Source of the DNA: CAWBLP01 sp963721065
GTDB taxonomy: Bacteria; Pseudomonadota; Alphaproteobacteria; Acetobacterales; Acetobacteraceae
DNA length: 64,000 bases
Assembly: GCA_963721065.1 (NCBI GenBank)
Contig: CAVRHO010000005.1
Coordinates: 372,001-436,000, forward strand
Direction of reading: 5' to 3'
Within the stretch, counting starts at the first letter, position 1, and every line of letters begins with the position of its first letter. The notes beneath the pieces were generated by a model. That model did not search any database and was not told the origin of the DNA. It worked only from the letters and a program-made list of their open reading frames with translations. Both the position numbers and the translations under genes were made by a program. Positions 47,401 to 57,260 of this stretch are shown here, piece after piece.

Positions 47401-48344
47401 CCACACCCCCAGCAATCCCCCGGCCCCAAGCAACACCCCGCCGGTTGGCGAACAGCGCCTCCCCGGCACGGACCATCCGCATTCCGGCTTCCGCATCCTG
47501 CCGGAGGCACCCCACTTCACCTGGCCCGACGGTGCGCGCATCGCCCTGACGGTGACCCTGGTGCTGGACTACTGGGAGGTCGCGCCCCCCAAGGACGCCA
47601 GCCGCGACCCGCGCATCGTCTCTCCCCTGGGCAACTTCTTCCCCGACTGGCTGACCTGGAGCCAGCGGCAGTACGGCGCGCGTGTGGGCATTTTCCGCGT
47701 GCTGGACGTGCTGGACCGCTTCGGCCTCACGCCCAGCGTGGCGCTCGGCGCCGAGGCCGCCCGACGGTATCCCGAACTGGTGGACGAACTGCTGCGCCGC
47801 AACGCCTGCTTCATGGCGCATGGCGATTTCGCCACCCGCCGCCTGACCAGCCGCATGACGGAGGCCGAGGAACGCGCGGTGATCGCCGCCAGCCGCGATG
47901 CGGTGACCGAGGCGACCGGGGAGACGCCGCAGGGCTGGTGCGGCCAGGACTTCAACGAGTTCGACGCGCACCCCGGCGCTGCTGGCGGAAGCGGGGTTCG
48001 CCTACACCACGGACTGGGCGAATGACGACCGGCCCTATCTGCTGGGCCCTTACGGTGGGAAGAACGTGGTGGCGCTGCCGCCGCAGCCGGAATGGAACGA
48101 CCTGGAGTGCATGTGGCTGCGCCGCATCACGCCGCCGGTCTGGGCGGACGGCATCGCCGAGGCGTTCGCCTTCCTGCACGACGAAGGCGGCGGCGTGTTC
48201 AACCTGACCCTGCATCCGTGGATCACCGGCCAGGCCCACCGCATCCGCTGGCTGCGCGAGGCGCTGTCGCGGGTGGTGGGCAAGCCGGCCGTGTGGCGCA
48301 CCACCACGGACGAACTGGCCCGCATCGCACGGGAGCAACTGTAG
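47393..48344 (+). CDS. polysaccharide deacetylase family protein 2, interrupted by a +1 frameshift
   Basis: The reconstructed length is about 316 residues, a paralogue of the preceding gene. The first frame contains FRILPEAPHFTWPDGARIAL, CFMAHGDFATRRL and WCGQDFNEFDAHP; the second resumes ALLAEAGFAYTTDWANDDRP and ends LARIAREQL with FNLTLHPWITGQAHRI. Removing one C from CCCC at 47971-47974 restores a single frame. Substrate unknown. The tandem pair suggests a heteromeric or two-step activity on a nitrogenous compound. Confidence 0.82.
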
Positions 48345-48414
48345 GGCGGCGATGGCCGCGCCCGGCCCCTTGCAGCCGGGATAAGCGCGGCTCGCTCATT
48401 TGGTCGGCTGCCCG

Positions 48415-48465
48415 ATCTCAGGACCGGTCGGGTCTCAGGACCGGTCGGGTCTCAGGACCGATCGG
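48415..48465. repeat. 17-bp tandem repeat, 3 copies, containing the ligase stop codon
   Basis: GTCTCAGGACCGGTCGG units at 48415, 48432 and 48449 differ at one position each. The minus-strand ligase stop (48452-48454) is inside the last unit, so its C-terminal RRTRPDRS derives partly from the repeat. Confidence 0.88.
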
Positions 48466-50089
48466 GGCGGGTCCGCCGCATTGCCGTTTCCCGGTCCCAT
48501 GTGTCCGGCGTGACGCCCTGTCCGCGCAGCAGGTGCTTTTGCACCTTCTCGGTCGGGGTCTTTGGCAGCTCCGGCACGACACGAATGTAGCGTGGCAGCA
48601 TGTGGCGCGGGACGCGATCGCGCAGGAATGCGATGACCTCGGCCGGATCGATCGCGCCACCGACCACGGGCGCGAGCACCGCCAGGACCTCGTCCTCGGT
48701 GAATTCACTGGGAACCGGCACGGCTGCGGCTTCACGGATGTGCGGATGCGCCAGCAGTTCCACCTCGATCTCGTAGGAGGAGATGTTCTCCCCGCGCCGC
48801 CGGATCGCGTCCTTCAGCCGATCGACGAAGTAGAAATCGCCATCCGCATCACGGATGAACGAGTTGCCCGTGTGGAACCAGCCATTGCGCCACGCGTCCG
48901 CGGTGGCCTGCGGGTTGTTGTTGTATCCATGGTTCATGGACCAGGGTAATTCGGTGCGGATCACCAGCTGGCCGACGGCCCCGACGGGCACCTCGCAATC
49001 GGCCTCATCCACCAGCCGCACCTCGACGCCTGGGCGCGGGCGGCCGCAGGTGCCCGGCTTGGCGGGATTGGCCTCGGACAGCAAAGGCGTGCTGATCTCG
49101 GTCATGTTGAACAGCGTGTAAACGTCCACGCCGAACCGTTCGCGAAACTCCGGTCCGCTCCGGCCCAGCGGGACGATGAACACCATGCGGAGGGGATGGT
49201 CGCGGTCGTCGGGCCGCGGTGCTGCCTTCAACAGGAACGTCGCCATGGCGCCCAGCAGGAAGACCGACGTCACCTGCATGTCGCGCACCGACTGCCAGAA
49301 CGTATCGGTCCGGAAGGACGGCACCACGGCGACAGAACTGCCGCTGCACACGCCGTTGGTGGCGATGAACGCGCCGCCGATATGGAAGATCGGCATGTGC
49401 AGCAGGTGCCGGTCGCCCGGGCGGGTGCAGGTCCAGGTATCCGGACTCGCGGCCGAATAGCTGTGCATATAGGAGGACAGCACCCCTTTGGACCGGCCCG
49501 TGGTGCCGGAGGTGTAGATGATCGACTGGGTATGCCACGGCTCGATCGGCTCCGGCATTTCGGGGGCATCGGCCGGGTCGCCCTCCAGGACATCCACCGG
49601 CAAGGTTACCCGACCGTCGGCGCGCGGCGCCTCGATCACCTGTTCCGATGTGATGATGGTGGTCAGGGCGGGCGCCCGCGCCGCAAGGACGGCCGCCAGC
49701 ACGTCGTGCTGAACCACCGCCAGCCGTGCACCGGAATCGGCCAGAACGTGATCCAGCAGGGCGCCTTTGAAGGCCGGATTGATCGGGACGAACACCGCAC
49801 CCAGGTAGTTCGCGGCGAACATCACCTGCAGGCCGAGCCCGCTGTTCGGCAGCATCACCACGACTCGGTCGCCACGCCGCACGCCATGCGCATGCAGGGC
49901 GGCCGCACAGCCGCGCACTCGCTCGAGTGTCTCGCGGTACGACCAGCGCCCGCCGTCCTGGAAGACGGCATACACAGCCTCGCCGCGTTCCCTTGCCTGG
50001 CGTTCCAGCGCGTAGCGCAGCACGCAGGTTTCGCGCGGCAACACCCCCGCCAGGCGCGAAACGCCTGCTGTCCCGTCCTGGTTGGCCAT
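48452..50089 (-). CDS. AMP-binding acyl-CoA synthetase (CaiC-like)
   Basis: 545 residues, ANL superfamily. It has the P-loop YTSGTTGRSKGV, A5-type motif TLFNMTEISTP, the WFHTGNSFIRDADGDFYFVDRLKD segment, and the catalytic C-terminal Lys in LPKTPTEKVQKHLL. The order and length resemble crotonobetaine/carnitine-CoA ligase. It activates a carboxylic acid as acyl-AMP and then the CoA thioester. The start at 50087-50089 is the first ATG before the domain. It is divergent from the SDR and amidase pair. Confidence 0.9.
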   Translation of the reverse strand: MANQDGTAGVSRLAGVLPRETCVLRYALERQARERGEAVYAVFQDGGRWSYRETLERVRGCAAALHAHGVRRGDRVVVMLPNSGLGLQVMFAANYLGAVFVPINPAFKGALLDHVLADSGARLAVVQHDVLAAVLAARAPALTTIITSEQVIEAPRADGRVTLPVDVLEGDPADAPEMPEPIEPWHTQSIIYTSGTTGRSKGVLSSYMHSYSAASPDTWTCTRPGDRHLLHMPIFHIGGAFIATNGVCSGSSVAVVPSFRTDTFWQSVRDMQVTSVFLLGAMATFLLKAAPRPDDRDHPLRMVFIVPLGRSGPEFRERFGVDVYTLFNMTEISTPLLSEANPAKPGTCGRPRPGVEVRLVDEADCEVPVGAVGQLVIRTELPWSMNHGYNNNPQATADAWRNGWFHTGNSFIRDADGDFYFVDRLKDAIRRRGENISSYEIEVELLAHPHIREAAAVPVPSEFTEDEVLAVLAPVVGGAIDPAEVIAFLRDRVPRHMLPRYIRVVPELPKTPTEKVQKHLLRGQGVTPDTWDRETAMRRTRPDRS

Positions 50090-50434
50090 TCTCACCTCAC
50101 AGCTTCCGCCGGACACAGCCGCGCGTGTCTGGTCCATATCGGCCACATGCATAGCAGGGATTCGCTGGCGGATATCGCAGAGGCCCCACGCACGGGTCGC
50201 GGCATCCGTCGCCGTCCATGCGTGGATTCTCACCGCCGCTGACACCTGGTTCATCCGGCGTGCAGGTGGAGCGGCGGGGGCATTGGCCCGGAACGCCGTT
50301 TTGTGTTGCGCGCCCACACGCCTGGACAGGATGCCGCGGGAGCGGCGTGCCGCCCTTGCCGTCGTCCGGCCCGTCCGACTTGCCCCGTTCCGCGCACCGT
50401 CGTTCATTGCGTCCGGAACAGCAGGAGGCTTCGC
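50090..50434. other. 345-bp divergent promoter region
   Basis: It lies between the leftward acyl-CoA ligase and the rightward SDR. No gene, repeat or clear operator was found, and no -35/-10 pair is strong enough to call. Confidence 0.5.
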
Positions 50435-51163
50435 ATGACAGGTCGGTTCACCGGACGTACAGCCGTGGTGACAGGGGGCGTGTCCGGCATCGGGGCCGGG
50501 ATTGCCGCGCGTCTGGCCGCCGAGGGCGCCCGCCTGTCCCTGTGGGACCGCGATGCCGCCGCCCTGGACAAGGCCGATGCCCCGCACAAGGTCGCGCTGG
50601 ACGTCACCGACCCCGACGCCGTACACCGCGCCGCCGAGGCCACCGCCGCCATGCTCGGCCGGATCGACATCCTGGTCGCCTCGGCCGGCATCACCGGGCC
50701 CAATCATCCCACCTGGGACTATCCGGTCGCCGAGTGGGACCGGGTGATCGATGTGAACCTGAAAGGCGTGTTCTACTGCAACCGCGCCGTGGTGCCGGTC
50801 ATGCAGCGCGCGGGCTGGGGGCGCATCGTCAACATCGCCTCGATCGCCGGCAAGGAAGGCAACCCCAACGCCTCGGCCTACTCCGCCTCCAAGGCCGGGG
50901 TCATCGCCCTGACCAAAGCGTTGGGCAAGGAACTGGCCAATACGGAAATCCGGGTGAACTGCGTCACGCCGGCCGCGGTGCGTACCCCGCTCTTCTCCCA
51001 GATGACCCAGCAGCAGATCGACTGGATGCTGTCGAAGATCCCCGTTGGCCGCTTCGGCGAGATCGAGGAGATCGCCCACCTGGTCTGCTGGCTGGCCAGC
51101 GAGGAATGCAGTTTCTCCACCGGCGCGGTTTTCGACCTCTCCGGCGGGCGCGCGACATACTGA
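50435..51163 (+). CDS. SDR family oxidoreductase (FabG-like)
   Basis: 242 residues. TGGVSGIGAGIAARLAAEGA is the cofactor loop, VASAGITGPN the structural motif, and NIASIAGKEGNPNASAYSAS with Lys the catalytic region; it ends GAVFDLSGGRATY. It resembles 3-oxoacyl-reductase or sugar dehydrogenase members. GCAGGAGG precedes the ATG at 50435. The amidase follows by 24 bp, so the two form an operon. Confidence 0.88.
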   Translation: MTGRFTGRTAVVTGGVSGIGAGIAARLAAEGARLSLWDRDAAALDKADAPHKVALDVTDPDAVHRAAEATAAMLGRIDILVASAGITGPNHPTWDYPVAEWDRVIDVNLKGVFYCNRAVVPVMQRAGWGRIVNIASIAGKEGNPNASAYSASKAGVIALTKALGKELANTEIRVNCVTPAAVRTPLFSQMTQQQIDWMLSKIPVGRFGEIEEIAHLVCWLASEECSFSTGAVFDLSGGRATY

Positions 51164-51187
51164 CACGTTGGGAAAGGAAGGCTCGTC

Positions 51188-52600
51188 ATGGACAGCGAAG
51201 CGCTCTGCTTCACCCCGGCAACCCGAATCGCCGAACTGATCCGCACCAGGCAACTCTCGCCCGTCGAGTACATGCAGGCGCTGCTGGACCGCATCCAGGC
51301 GCTGAACCCGAAGGTGAACGCCTTCGTCCACCTGGCCGCCGAACCGGCGATGGACGCCGCGAAGCGGGCCAAGTCCGCGCTGATGGGCGGCCAGCGGATC
51401 GGCCGGCTGCACGGCGTGCCGGTGACCATCAAGGACATGGCGATCACCAAGGACATGCCGACCCAGTCGGGCAGCAAGATCTTTGCCGGTCACCAGCCGT
51501 CCGAGGACACGCCGGTGGTGCCGCGCCTGCGGGATGAGGGCGCGATCATCCTGGGCAAGACCACCACATCCGAATTCGGCTGGACCGGCGTGTCGCGCAG
51601 CCCGCTGACCGGCATCACCCACAATCCCTGGAAGCTCGGCTACAACGCCGGCGCGTCCTCAGCCGGGGCCGGCGTCGGGGCCGCCGCCGGGTTCGGGCCG
51701 CTGCACCAGGGCAGCGACGGGGCGGGCTCGATCCGCATGCCCTCGCATTTCTGCGGCGTCTTCGGCCTGAAGCCGACATTCGGGCGGGTGCCGTATTATC
51801 CGGTCAGCAGCGGCGATTTCACCTCTCACATGGGGCCGATGACCCGCACCGTGGCCGACAGCGCGCTGCTGCTGGAGGTGATGGCCGGGCCGCATCCGCT
51901 GGACTACACCACCCTGGAGGCCGGGCCGGCGCATTACCTGGCCCGCCTGCATGAGGGCATTCGCGGCAAGCGCATCGCCTACAGCCCGGATTTGGGCCAC
52001 GCCCGCGTCGATCCCGAAATCGCGGATCTGGTGAAGAAAGCCGCGGCGCGGTTCACCGAGCTGGGCGCCACTGTGGAGGAAGTGCCGACGCCCTGGGCGA
52101 AGGACGGGCCGGAGCTGATCCGCTTCTTCTGGGCCGCGCACATGACCCGGCTGGAGCAGTACCTGCCGAAGTGGGAATCGCAGATGGATCCCGGCCTGGT
52201 CGCCTGCATCAAGGACGGGGAGAAGGTCGGCACGGTCGGCCACTACCACGTGATGCGCGAACGCAAGATTGCCTACATCACCGCGATCCATCGCTGGTTC
52301 CAGGACTGGGACTTCCTGCTGACCCCCGCGGTCTCGGTCGCCGCCTTCCCGGCCGAGCGGCTGATGCCGGAGCACTGGCCGCAGCATCCGTGGGACTGGG
52401 TGACCTGGGCGGAGTTTTCCTATCCCTTCAACATGTCCTGGAACCCGGCGGCCAGCGTGCCGTGCGGCTTCACCAGTGACGGGCTGCCGGTGGGGCTGCA
52501 GATCGTCGGCCGCCGGTTCGACGACCTGGGCGTGCTGCAGGCGTCGGCGGCGTTCGAGCAGGTACAGCCCTGGGCGGACAAGCGGCCGACGCTGGCATAG
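51188..52600 (+). CDS. amidase (amidase signature family)
   Basis: 470 residues. The Ser-cisSer-Lys triad is visible: Lys82 in VTIKDMAIT, cis-Ser158 in AGASSAGAG, and nucleophile Ser181 in DGAGSIRMPSHFCGVFGLKP. The usual GGSSGG is GASSAG here, a mild departure. It hydrolyses an amide to an acid and ammonia; the substrate is unknown. It is co-transcribed with the SDR and near the acyl-CoA ligase, which could activate the released acid. Confidence 0.9.
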   Translation: MDSEALCFTPATRIAELIRTRQLSPVEYMQALLDRIQALNPKVNAFVHLAAEPAMDAAKRAKSALMGGQRIGRLHGVPVTIKDMAITKDMPTQSGSKIFAGHQPSEDTPVVPRLRDEGAIILGKTTTSEFGWTGVSRSPLTGITHNPWKLGYNAGASSAGAGVGAAAGFGPLHQGSDGAGSIRMPSHFCGVFGLKPTFGRVPYYPVSSGDFTSHMGPMTRTVADSALLLEVMAGPHPLDYTTLEAGPAHYLARLHEGIRGKRIAYSPDLGHARVDPEIADLVKKAAARFTELGATVEEVPTPWAKDGPELIRFFWAAHMTRLEQYLPKWESQMDPGLVACIKDGEKVGTVGHYHVMRERKIAYITAIHRWFQDWDFLLTPAVSVAAFPAERLMPEHWPQHPWDWVTWAEFSYPFNMSWNPAASVPCGFTSDGLPVGLQIVGRRFDDLGVLQASAAFEQVQPWADKRPTLA

Positions 52601-52627
52601 GGGCCGATCCGCCCGAAATCCGGCAGT

Positions 52628-52813
52628 TCATGGCTTTTTGTGGCGCTTGAGCTGCCGGAACATCATCGCCATGGCGGCGCGGTGGGCGACCTTGCCGCGG
52701 ACCGACACTGCCCGCCCGCCGCCGACCCGCCGTTCCACCCGTTCCGCCAGGCGCAGCCCGGTGGACTGCATCGTACCGGCCAGCAGTGCCGAGCGTATGT
52801 AGCGTCGGACCAT
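52628..52813 (-). CDS. small basic hypothetical protein
   Basis: 61 residues, arginine-rich, ending FRQLKRHKKP. It begins 20 bp after the sulfite oxidase stop on the same strand and has GGGGAAGGGG upstream of its ATG. No family is recognised. The case rests on position and ribosome site only. Confidence 0.45.
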   Translation of the reverse strand: MVRRYIRSALLAGTMQSTGLRLAERVERRVGGGRAVSVRGKVAHRAAMAMMFRQLKRHKKP

Positions 52814-52833
52814 GGTTCAGCCCCTTCCCCGGC

Positions 52834-54153
52834 TCAGCCGATCTGCACCGGATGCGCGACGACCGCGTTGAACAGGTAGCCGTGGTGGTTCCAGGGCACC
52901 TGGTCCGGCTGGCTGCGGCCATGGGCGTCGGTGGCGCGAATGCGGATGCCGTGCTCCCCCGGGTCGGCGTCCCAGGTGAAGGCCCAGCGCCGCCATGACC
53001 CGGCGATATCCGGGTCCAGCAGCGTTGCCTGCTGCCAGGCCCCGTCATCGATGCTGTAGGAGACCGCGCGCACCGAGCCCTCGCCGGCGAAGGCCCGTCC
53101 CCGGATGGTATGGCGCCCGGGCGGCAGACGGGCCGGCCAGTCCAGGTCGAGCATGCTCATCACCGGCATTTCGGTGACCGGCGGGCCCAGCGCGATACCC
53201 TCGGCCGGGTAGTGCGGGCCTACCAGCACGTATTCCACGGTATTCCAAGGGGAATGCAGTGGCTTCTCGGATACCACGATCCGGCCGATCCACTTGATGC
53301 TGGCGGTGCCGGTCCAGCCAGGGACCAGCGCGCGGACGGGGAAGCCATGGTCGGGCGGCAAGGTCTCGCCGTTCATCTTCAGCACCAGCAGCGTGTCGTC
53401 GCGCAGCGCCTTGTGCAGCGGCATCGGCCGGCGGACGTGGCGGTTGTCCAGGCCTTCGGGCATCACGTCCCGGGCGCCGTCGGTCAGGCCGGCGCGGTCC
53501 AGCACGTCGCGCAGGCGCACGCCGGTCCACGCCGCGGCGCCGATCGCGCCGGTGCGCCACTGGTCGCCCTCGCCTTCCACGCCGAACGTCTCCTTGAAGA
53601 AGCGGCGGCCGTTGCCGGCACACTCGATCACCCGGGTGACGGTGACCTGTGGCATGGCGGTCAGATCGGCGTAGCTCAGCTCGACCGGGGTCCGCACGCC
53701 GTCGCCTTCGATGGCCAGGCGCCAGGTGGTGACGTCGATCGTGGGGGTGGGGCTGTGGCTGCGGATGAAGAAACGGTCGTTCGGGGTCAGGTCATCGGTC
53801 AGCGTGGCCAGGCGGGTTTCGAAGTTCGAGCCGCTGCCACGGTCGGCGAACAGCGTGTCGGGGGTGGGCTTGATCACCTGCTTGCTGGTGGCGTGGACCG
53901 GCGCGGGCGGCATCAGGTGCTCCAGGCGCGACACCCGGCGCGGCCAGCGCAGCAGCTTCTCTGCCATGGCGCCCAGACCAACGCCTATTGCCATGCCGGT
54001 TCCCAGGCGCATGGGCAGATGGCGAGCGTTGGGTCGGTGGGGCGGATGGCCGTTGGCGCGTTCCCGGGCAAATCCCTCGGCCATGACCGTCATTGCGCCG
54101 GCCATGCCGCCGAGCAGCGCGTTCACCAGGGTTCGAGACGCCATCGCTTTCAT
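52834..54153 (-). CDS. molybdopterin-dependent sulfite oxidase family protein
   Basis: 439 residues. The molybdenum-ligand cysteine is in TRVIECAGNGRRFF (Cys178); GVRLRDVLDRAGL and HGFPVRALVPGWTGTASIKWI follow, with the C-terminal dimerisation domain (SIDDGAWQQATL, WDADPGEHGIRIRATD). The N-terminus has one or two hydrophobic stretches (MASRTLVNALLGGMAGAMTV), suggesting membrane anchoring rather than a clear signal. It likely oxidises sulfite from organosulfur compounds in the periplasm; no cytochrome gene is adjacent. Confidence 0.88.
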   Translation of the reverse strand: MKAMASRTLVNALLGGMAGAMTVMAEGFARERANGHPPHRPNARHLPMRLGTGMAIGVGLGAMAEKLLRWPRRVSRLEHLMPPAPVHATSKQVIKPTPDTLFADRGSGSNFETRLATLTDDLTPNDRFFIRSHSPTPTIDVTTWRLAIEGDGVRTPVELSYADLTAMPQVTVTRVIECAGNGRRFFKETFGVEGEGDQWRTGAIGAAAWTGVRLRDVLDRAGLTDGARDVMPEGLDNRHVRRPMPLHKALRDDTLLVLKMNGETLPPDHGFPVRALVPGWTGTASIKWIGRIVVSEKPLHSPWNTVEYVLVGPHYPAEGIALGPPVTEMPVMSMLDLDWPARLPPGRHTIRGRAFAGEGSVRAVSYSIDDGAWQQATLLDPDIAGSWRRWAFTWDADPGEHGIRIRATDAHGRSQPDQVPWNHHGYLFNAVVAHPVQIG

Positions 54154-54394
54154 CCTTGCCGGTCCGCGAAGCCGCCGCGCCGGACGCGGAGGCTGTCGCT
54201 GCCTTCAACTGCCGGGGCGGGCAGATGGCTTACTCAAGTTCCGGTGCGATCACGCCGGGGCCGCCGTGCCCTGCGTGGGCAGTGTCACGGGCTGGCTTGA
54301 CCGACCGGGACGCCGCCTCACATCCAAATGGCGTATCGACGTCCGCTTGGCTTTGCGGCAAGGCGGGGGGTCTTTCTCACGGCGGAGGGCGGCA

Positions 54395-54952
54395 ATGGCT
54401 CATCGCGGGTTGGTCGCTGGAGCGGTTCTGCTGTGCCTTGGCTTGGCAGGATGCGGGACCTTGCCGGGGACGAAGGAGACGCCGCAATTGCCGGCCGGCC
54501 TGTATGGGCTGTACCTCGACAACGACACCGGCGCGATCAACTTCGCCGCCTGGGCGTTTGCCAGCCCGGCCCGTCTGCGCGGGCGTCCGGGCGATGCGGC
54601 GCGGGCGGTGATCGCGGTGGAATATCTGGCCGGCGACTTGCGGCAGAACCCGCGCTGGATCGCGATGTCGCCCACGACCAAGCTGGAGATGGTGCAGGCG
54701 AAGGCGGATCTGCGGCGGGTTCTGGGCATTGCCCCGGACACGCCTCCGCAGGTTGTGGTGAACGTGCTTCTCGGGGTGGACTGGAACCTGCGGGTCGGAA
54801 ACACGGCCGAAGCGCTCCGCGCATTGTCGGCGCCGGGCTTCACGCTTCCGCCTGCTGAGACGCTGAAGATTTTGACCAACATGCCGTATGTGAAGTCGGC
54901 CAATGTGGCGACGCTCGACGCCTCCCGGGGAGCGTTGGCCGAGCCGCGCTGA
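54395..54952 (+). CDS. predicted lipoprotein of unknown function
   Basis: 185 residues. The signal LVAGAVLLCLGLAGC ends in a lipobox (Cys20). The mature part (AVIAVEYLAGDLRQNPRWIAM, VVVNVLLGVDWNLRVGNTAE) is helical and has no named family I recognise; related short lipoproteins occur in acetobacteria. It is divergent from the sulfite oxidase. The 54154-54394 gap between them holds no gene. Confidence 0.78.
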   Translation: MAHRGLVAGAVLLCLGLAGCGTLPGTKETPQLPAGLYGLYLDNDTGAINFAAWAFASPARLRGRPGDAARAVIAVEYLAGDLRQNPRWIAMSPTTKLEMVQAKADLRRVLGIAPDTPPQVVVNVLLGVDWNLRVGNTAEALRALSAPGFTLPPAETLKILTNMPYVKSANVATLDASRGALAEPR

Positions 54953-54994
54953 CTGGAGCGCGTTGAGTGGGCGCGCACCAACAACTTCGATGAT

Positions 54995-55062
54995 TTGGCG
55001 TCAAACGAAGTTCCACGCGTAACATTGTTTGGCGCCCAACGAAGTTCCACGTCCAACGTTGT
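54995..55062. repeat. 34-bp direct repeat, 2 copies
   Basis: TTGGCGTCAAACGAAGTTCC with ACGCGTAACATTGT starts at 54995 and recurs at 55029 with about six differences. The AACGAAGTTCCACG core is identical. It lies between the lipoprotein stop and the deaminase-like gene. No role is evident. Confidence 0.75.
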
Positions 55063-55143
55063 TCGCCCCCCAATCATCTGGCGTTGCTTGCCGCTTGCCT
55101 GTCGCCGTTGGCCGTTCCAGCATGCCGGCAGGAGGCACGCCCC

Positions 55144-56377
55144 ATGGACCTGATCCTTCGCAACGTACGCCTGCCCGAGGCGCTGGACACGCCTGTCGAT
55201 ATCGGCGTGCAGGACGGCCGCATCGCCGCGATCCAGCCCGGACTGCGGGCGGACGGCCCCGACCACGACGCCGCCGGCCGCCTGGTCTGCGCCGGCTTCG
55301 TCGAGACCCACATCCACCTCGACAAATCCTGCATCATCGATCGCTGCGCCCCGGAGCAGGGCCGCCAGGCCAATGCCGTGCCACGCGTCGCCGCGGTGAA
55401 GCCGACATTCTCGGTGGAGGATGTGTATCAACGCGCCAGCCGAACGCTGGAGAAGTGCCTGACTCAACGGCGCCACCCGTATGCGCACGCATCTGGAACT
55501 CGATGCCGGCGTGGAAATGCGCAGCTTCGAGGCGATCGAACAACTCCGCCGCGACTATGCCTGGGCCATCGACATCGAGGTGTGCGTCTTCCCGCAGGAA
55601 GGCCTGACCAACAATCCGCGCTCCGACGCACTGCTGGTGGAGGCGTTGAAGCGCGGCGCGAAGGTGATCGGCGCCGCCCCGAACTACGACCCCGACCATG
55701 CGGGTCAGATCCACCGCATCTTCGCGCTGGCGAAGGAATACGGGGTGGACATCGACATGCACCTCGACTCCGGCAGCACCGCCGAGGCGATGGACATCCA
55801 CCTGGTGTGCGAACTCACCGAGCTCTACGGCATGGGCGGACGCGTCGCGGTGGGGCACGGCTCGAAATACGCCGCCCTGCCCCGCGACGATCTTGCCGCC
55901 CTGGCGCGTCGCATGGCCGACGCCGGCGTCGCCCTGACCGTGCTGCCCGCGACCGACCTGTTCATGACCGGGCGCGACCGCGACCACAGCGTGATCCGCG
56001 GCGTGGCGGACGTGAACTTCTTCGTCGAGCACGGGGTGAACTGCTCGCTGTCCACCAACAACGTGCTGAACCCGTTCACCCCGTTCGGCGACGGCTCCCT
56101 GCTGCGCATGGCCAATCTGCAGGCGAATGTTGCGCAGGTGGGCACCCGCGAGCAGCTCCGTGCCTGCTTCGCCATGCTCACGGACCGCTCGGCGCGGCTG
56201 ATGAACCTCCCCGACTACGGCGTCCGCGTGGGCAACCCGGCCGACCTCGTGGTGCTCGATGCGGCCACCCCCGAACAGGCAGTGGCGGAGATCACGCCGC
56301 CGCTCGCGGTGTTCAAGCGCGGACGGCGGACAGTGACACGCTCGCGGCCGGAACTGCACCGTCCCGCGGGCGCCTGA
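55144..56377 (+). CDS. cytosine deaminase-like amidohydrolase, interrupted by a +1 frameshift
   Basis: The reconstructed length is about 410 residues. The first frame has MDLILRNVRLPEALDTPVDI and the metal motif FVETHIHLDKS and runs to LEKCLTQ. The second resumes GATRMRTHLELDAGVEMRSF and contains VGHGSKYAALP, PATDLFMTGRDRD and NVLNPFTPFGDGSLLRMAN. Removing C55468 (CAACGG to CAAGGC) restores one frame. It resembles AtzC/cytosine deaminase-type enzymes that release ammonia from N-heterocycles or cyclic amides. It is upstream of a hydrolase and the DUF4387-AtuA pair on the same strand. Confidence 0.85.
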
Positions 56378-56446
56378 CCCGCCTATGGCCGCCCTGGTCA
56401 CGCCAGTGCGTTGCCCCAAGCCGAGCGAGGTGCTCATAATCCCGTC

Positions 56447-57256
56447 ATGAGACAGTCGTTCTCCACATCCGACGGCATCCGCCTCGTCTTCGACGTGGAC
56501 GACTTCACCGATCCGTGGCGCCCGCCCAAGACGCTGCTGCTGCTGCACGCCGCCATGGGGTCGTCGAAGCGCTGGTATGCCGCCGTCCCGGCCCTCGCCC
56601 GCCACCACCGCGTGATCCGCCTGGACCTGCGCGGCCACGGCGACTCCCAGGTGCCGCCGGCGGACTCACCGCTGAACATGGACCGCCTGGTGCAGGATGT
56701 GCGGGAATTGCTGGACCACCTGGGCACCGGCCCGGTGCACATCGTCGGCAACTCCGCCGGCGGCTATATCGGGCAGAATCTGGCGATGCAGTCGCCCGAG
56801 CGGGTGCGCAGCCTGCTGCTGTTCGGGTCCACCCCCGGGCTGAAGGAGTCCCAGGCGCACACCTGGCTGCCGCGCGTGGCGCAGGAGGGGTTGCGCAACT
56901 TCCTCGCCGCCACGATCACCGACCGTTTCCCGCCCGGCCACGACCCCGGCCACGTGCAGTGGTTCCTGGATGAGGCCGGCAGAAACGACCCGGCCTGGAT
57001 CGGCCGCTTCGTCGGGCTGATGACCACGCTATGGTGGATGGACGATCTCCCCCGAATCGGCTGCCCCACCCTGCTGGTCGCACCGGGCGCCGAAACCGTC
57101 GGCCACGGCGACAACTACGAGAAAATGCGCCAGCGCATTCCGGACGCCGAGCTGATCACCTATCCGGGGCTACCGCACAATATCTGCGACATCGTGCCGG
57201 ACCGCTGCGCCGCGGATATCCTGGCATTCCTGCGCCGTCGCTTTCCGGAGGGTTGA
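56447..57256 (+). CDS. alpha/beta fold hydrolase
   Basis: 269 residues. The nucleophile elbow is GNSAGG (Ser103), the oxyanion strand LLLLHAAMGSSKRW, and the catalytic His is in YPGLPHNICD near the end. It resembles ring-cleavage or enol-lactone hydrolases, but the substrate is unknown. The ATG at 56447 begins the domain. Only 4 bp separate it from the DUF4387 gene, so it belongs to that operon. Confidence 0.87.
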   Translation: MRQSFSTSDGIRLVFDVDDFTDPWRPPKTLLLLHAAMGSSKRWYAAVPALARHHRVIRLDLRGHGDSQVPPADSPLNMDRLVQDVRELLDHLGTGPVHIVGNSAGGYIGQNLAMQSPERVRSLLLFGSTPGLKESQAHTWLPRVAQEGLRNFLAATITDRFPPGHDPGHVQWFLDEAGRNDPAWIGRFVGLMTTLWWMDDLPRIGCPTLLVAPGAETVGHGDNYEKMRQRIPDAELITYPGLPHNICDIVPDRCAADILAFLRRRFPEG

Positions 57257-57260
57257 CCCC

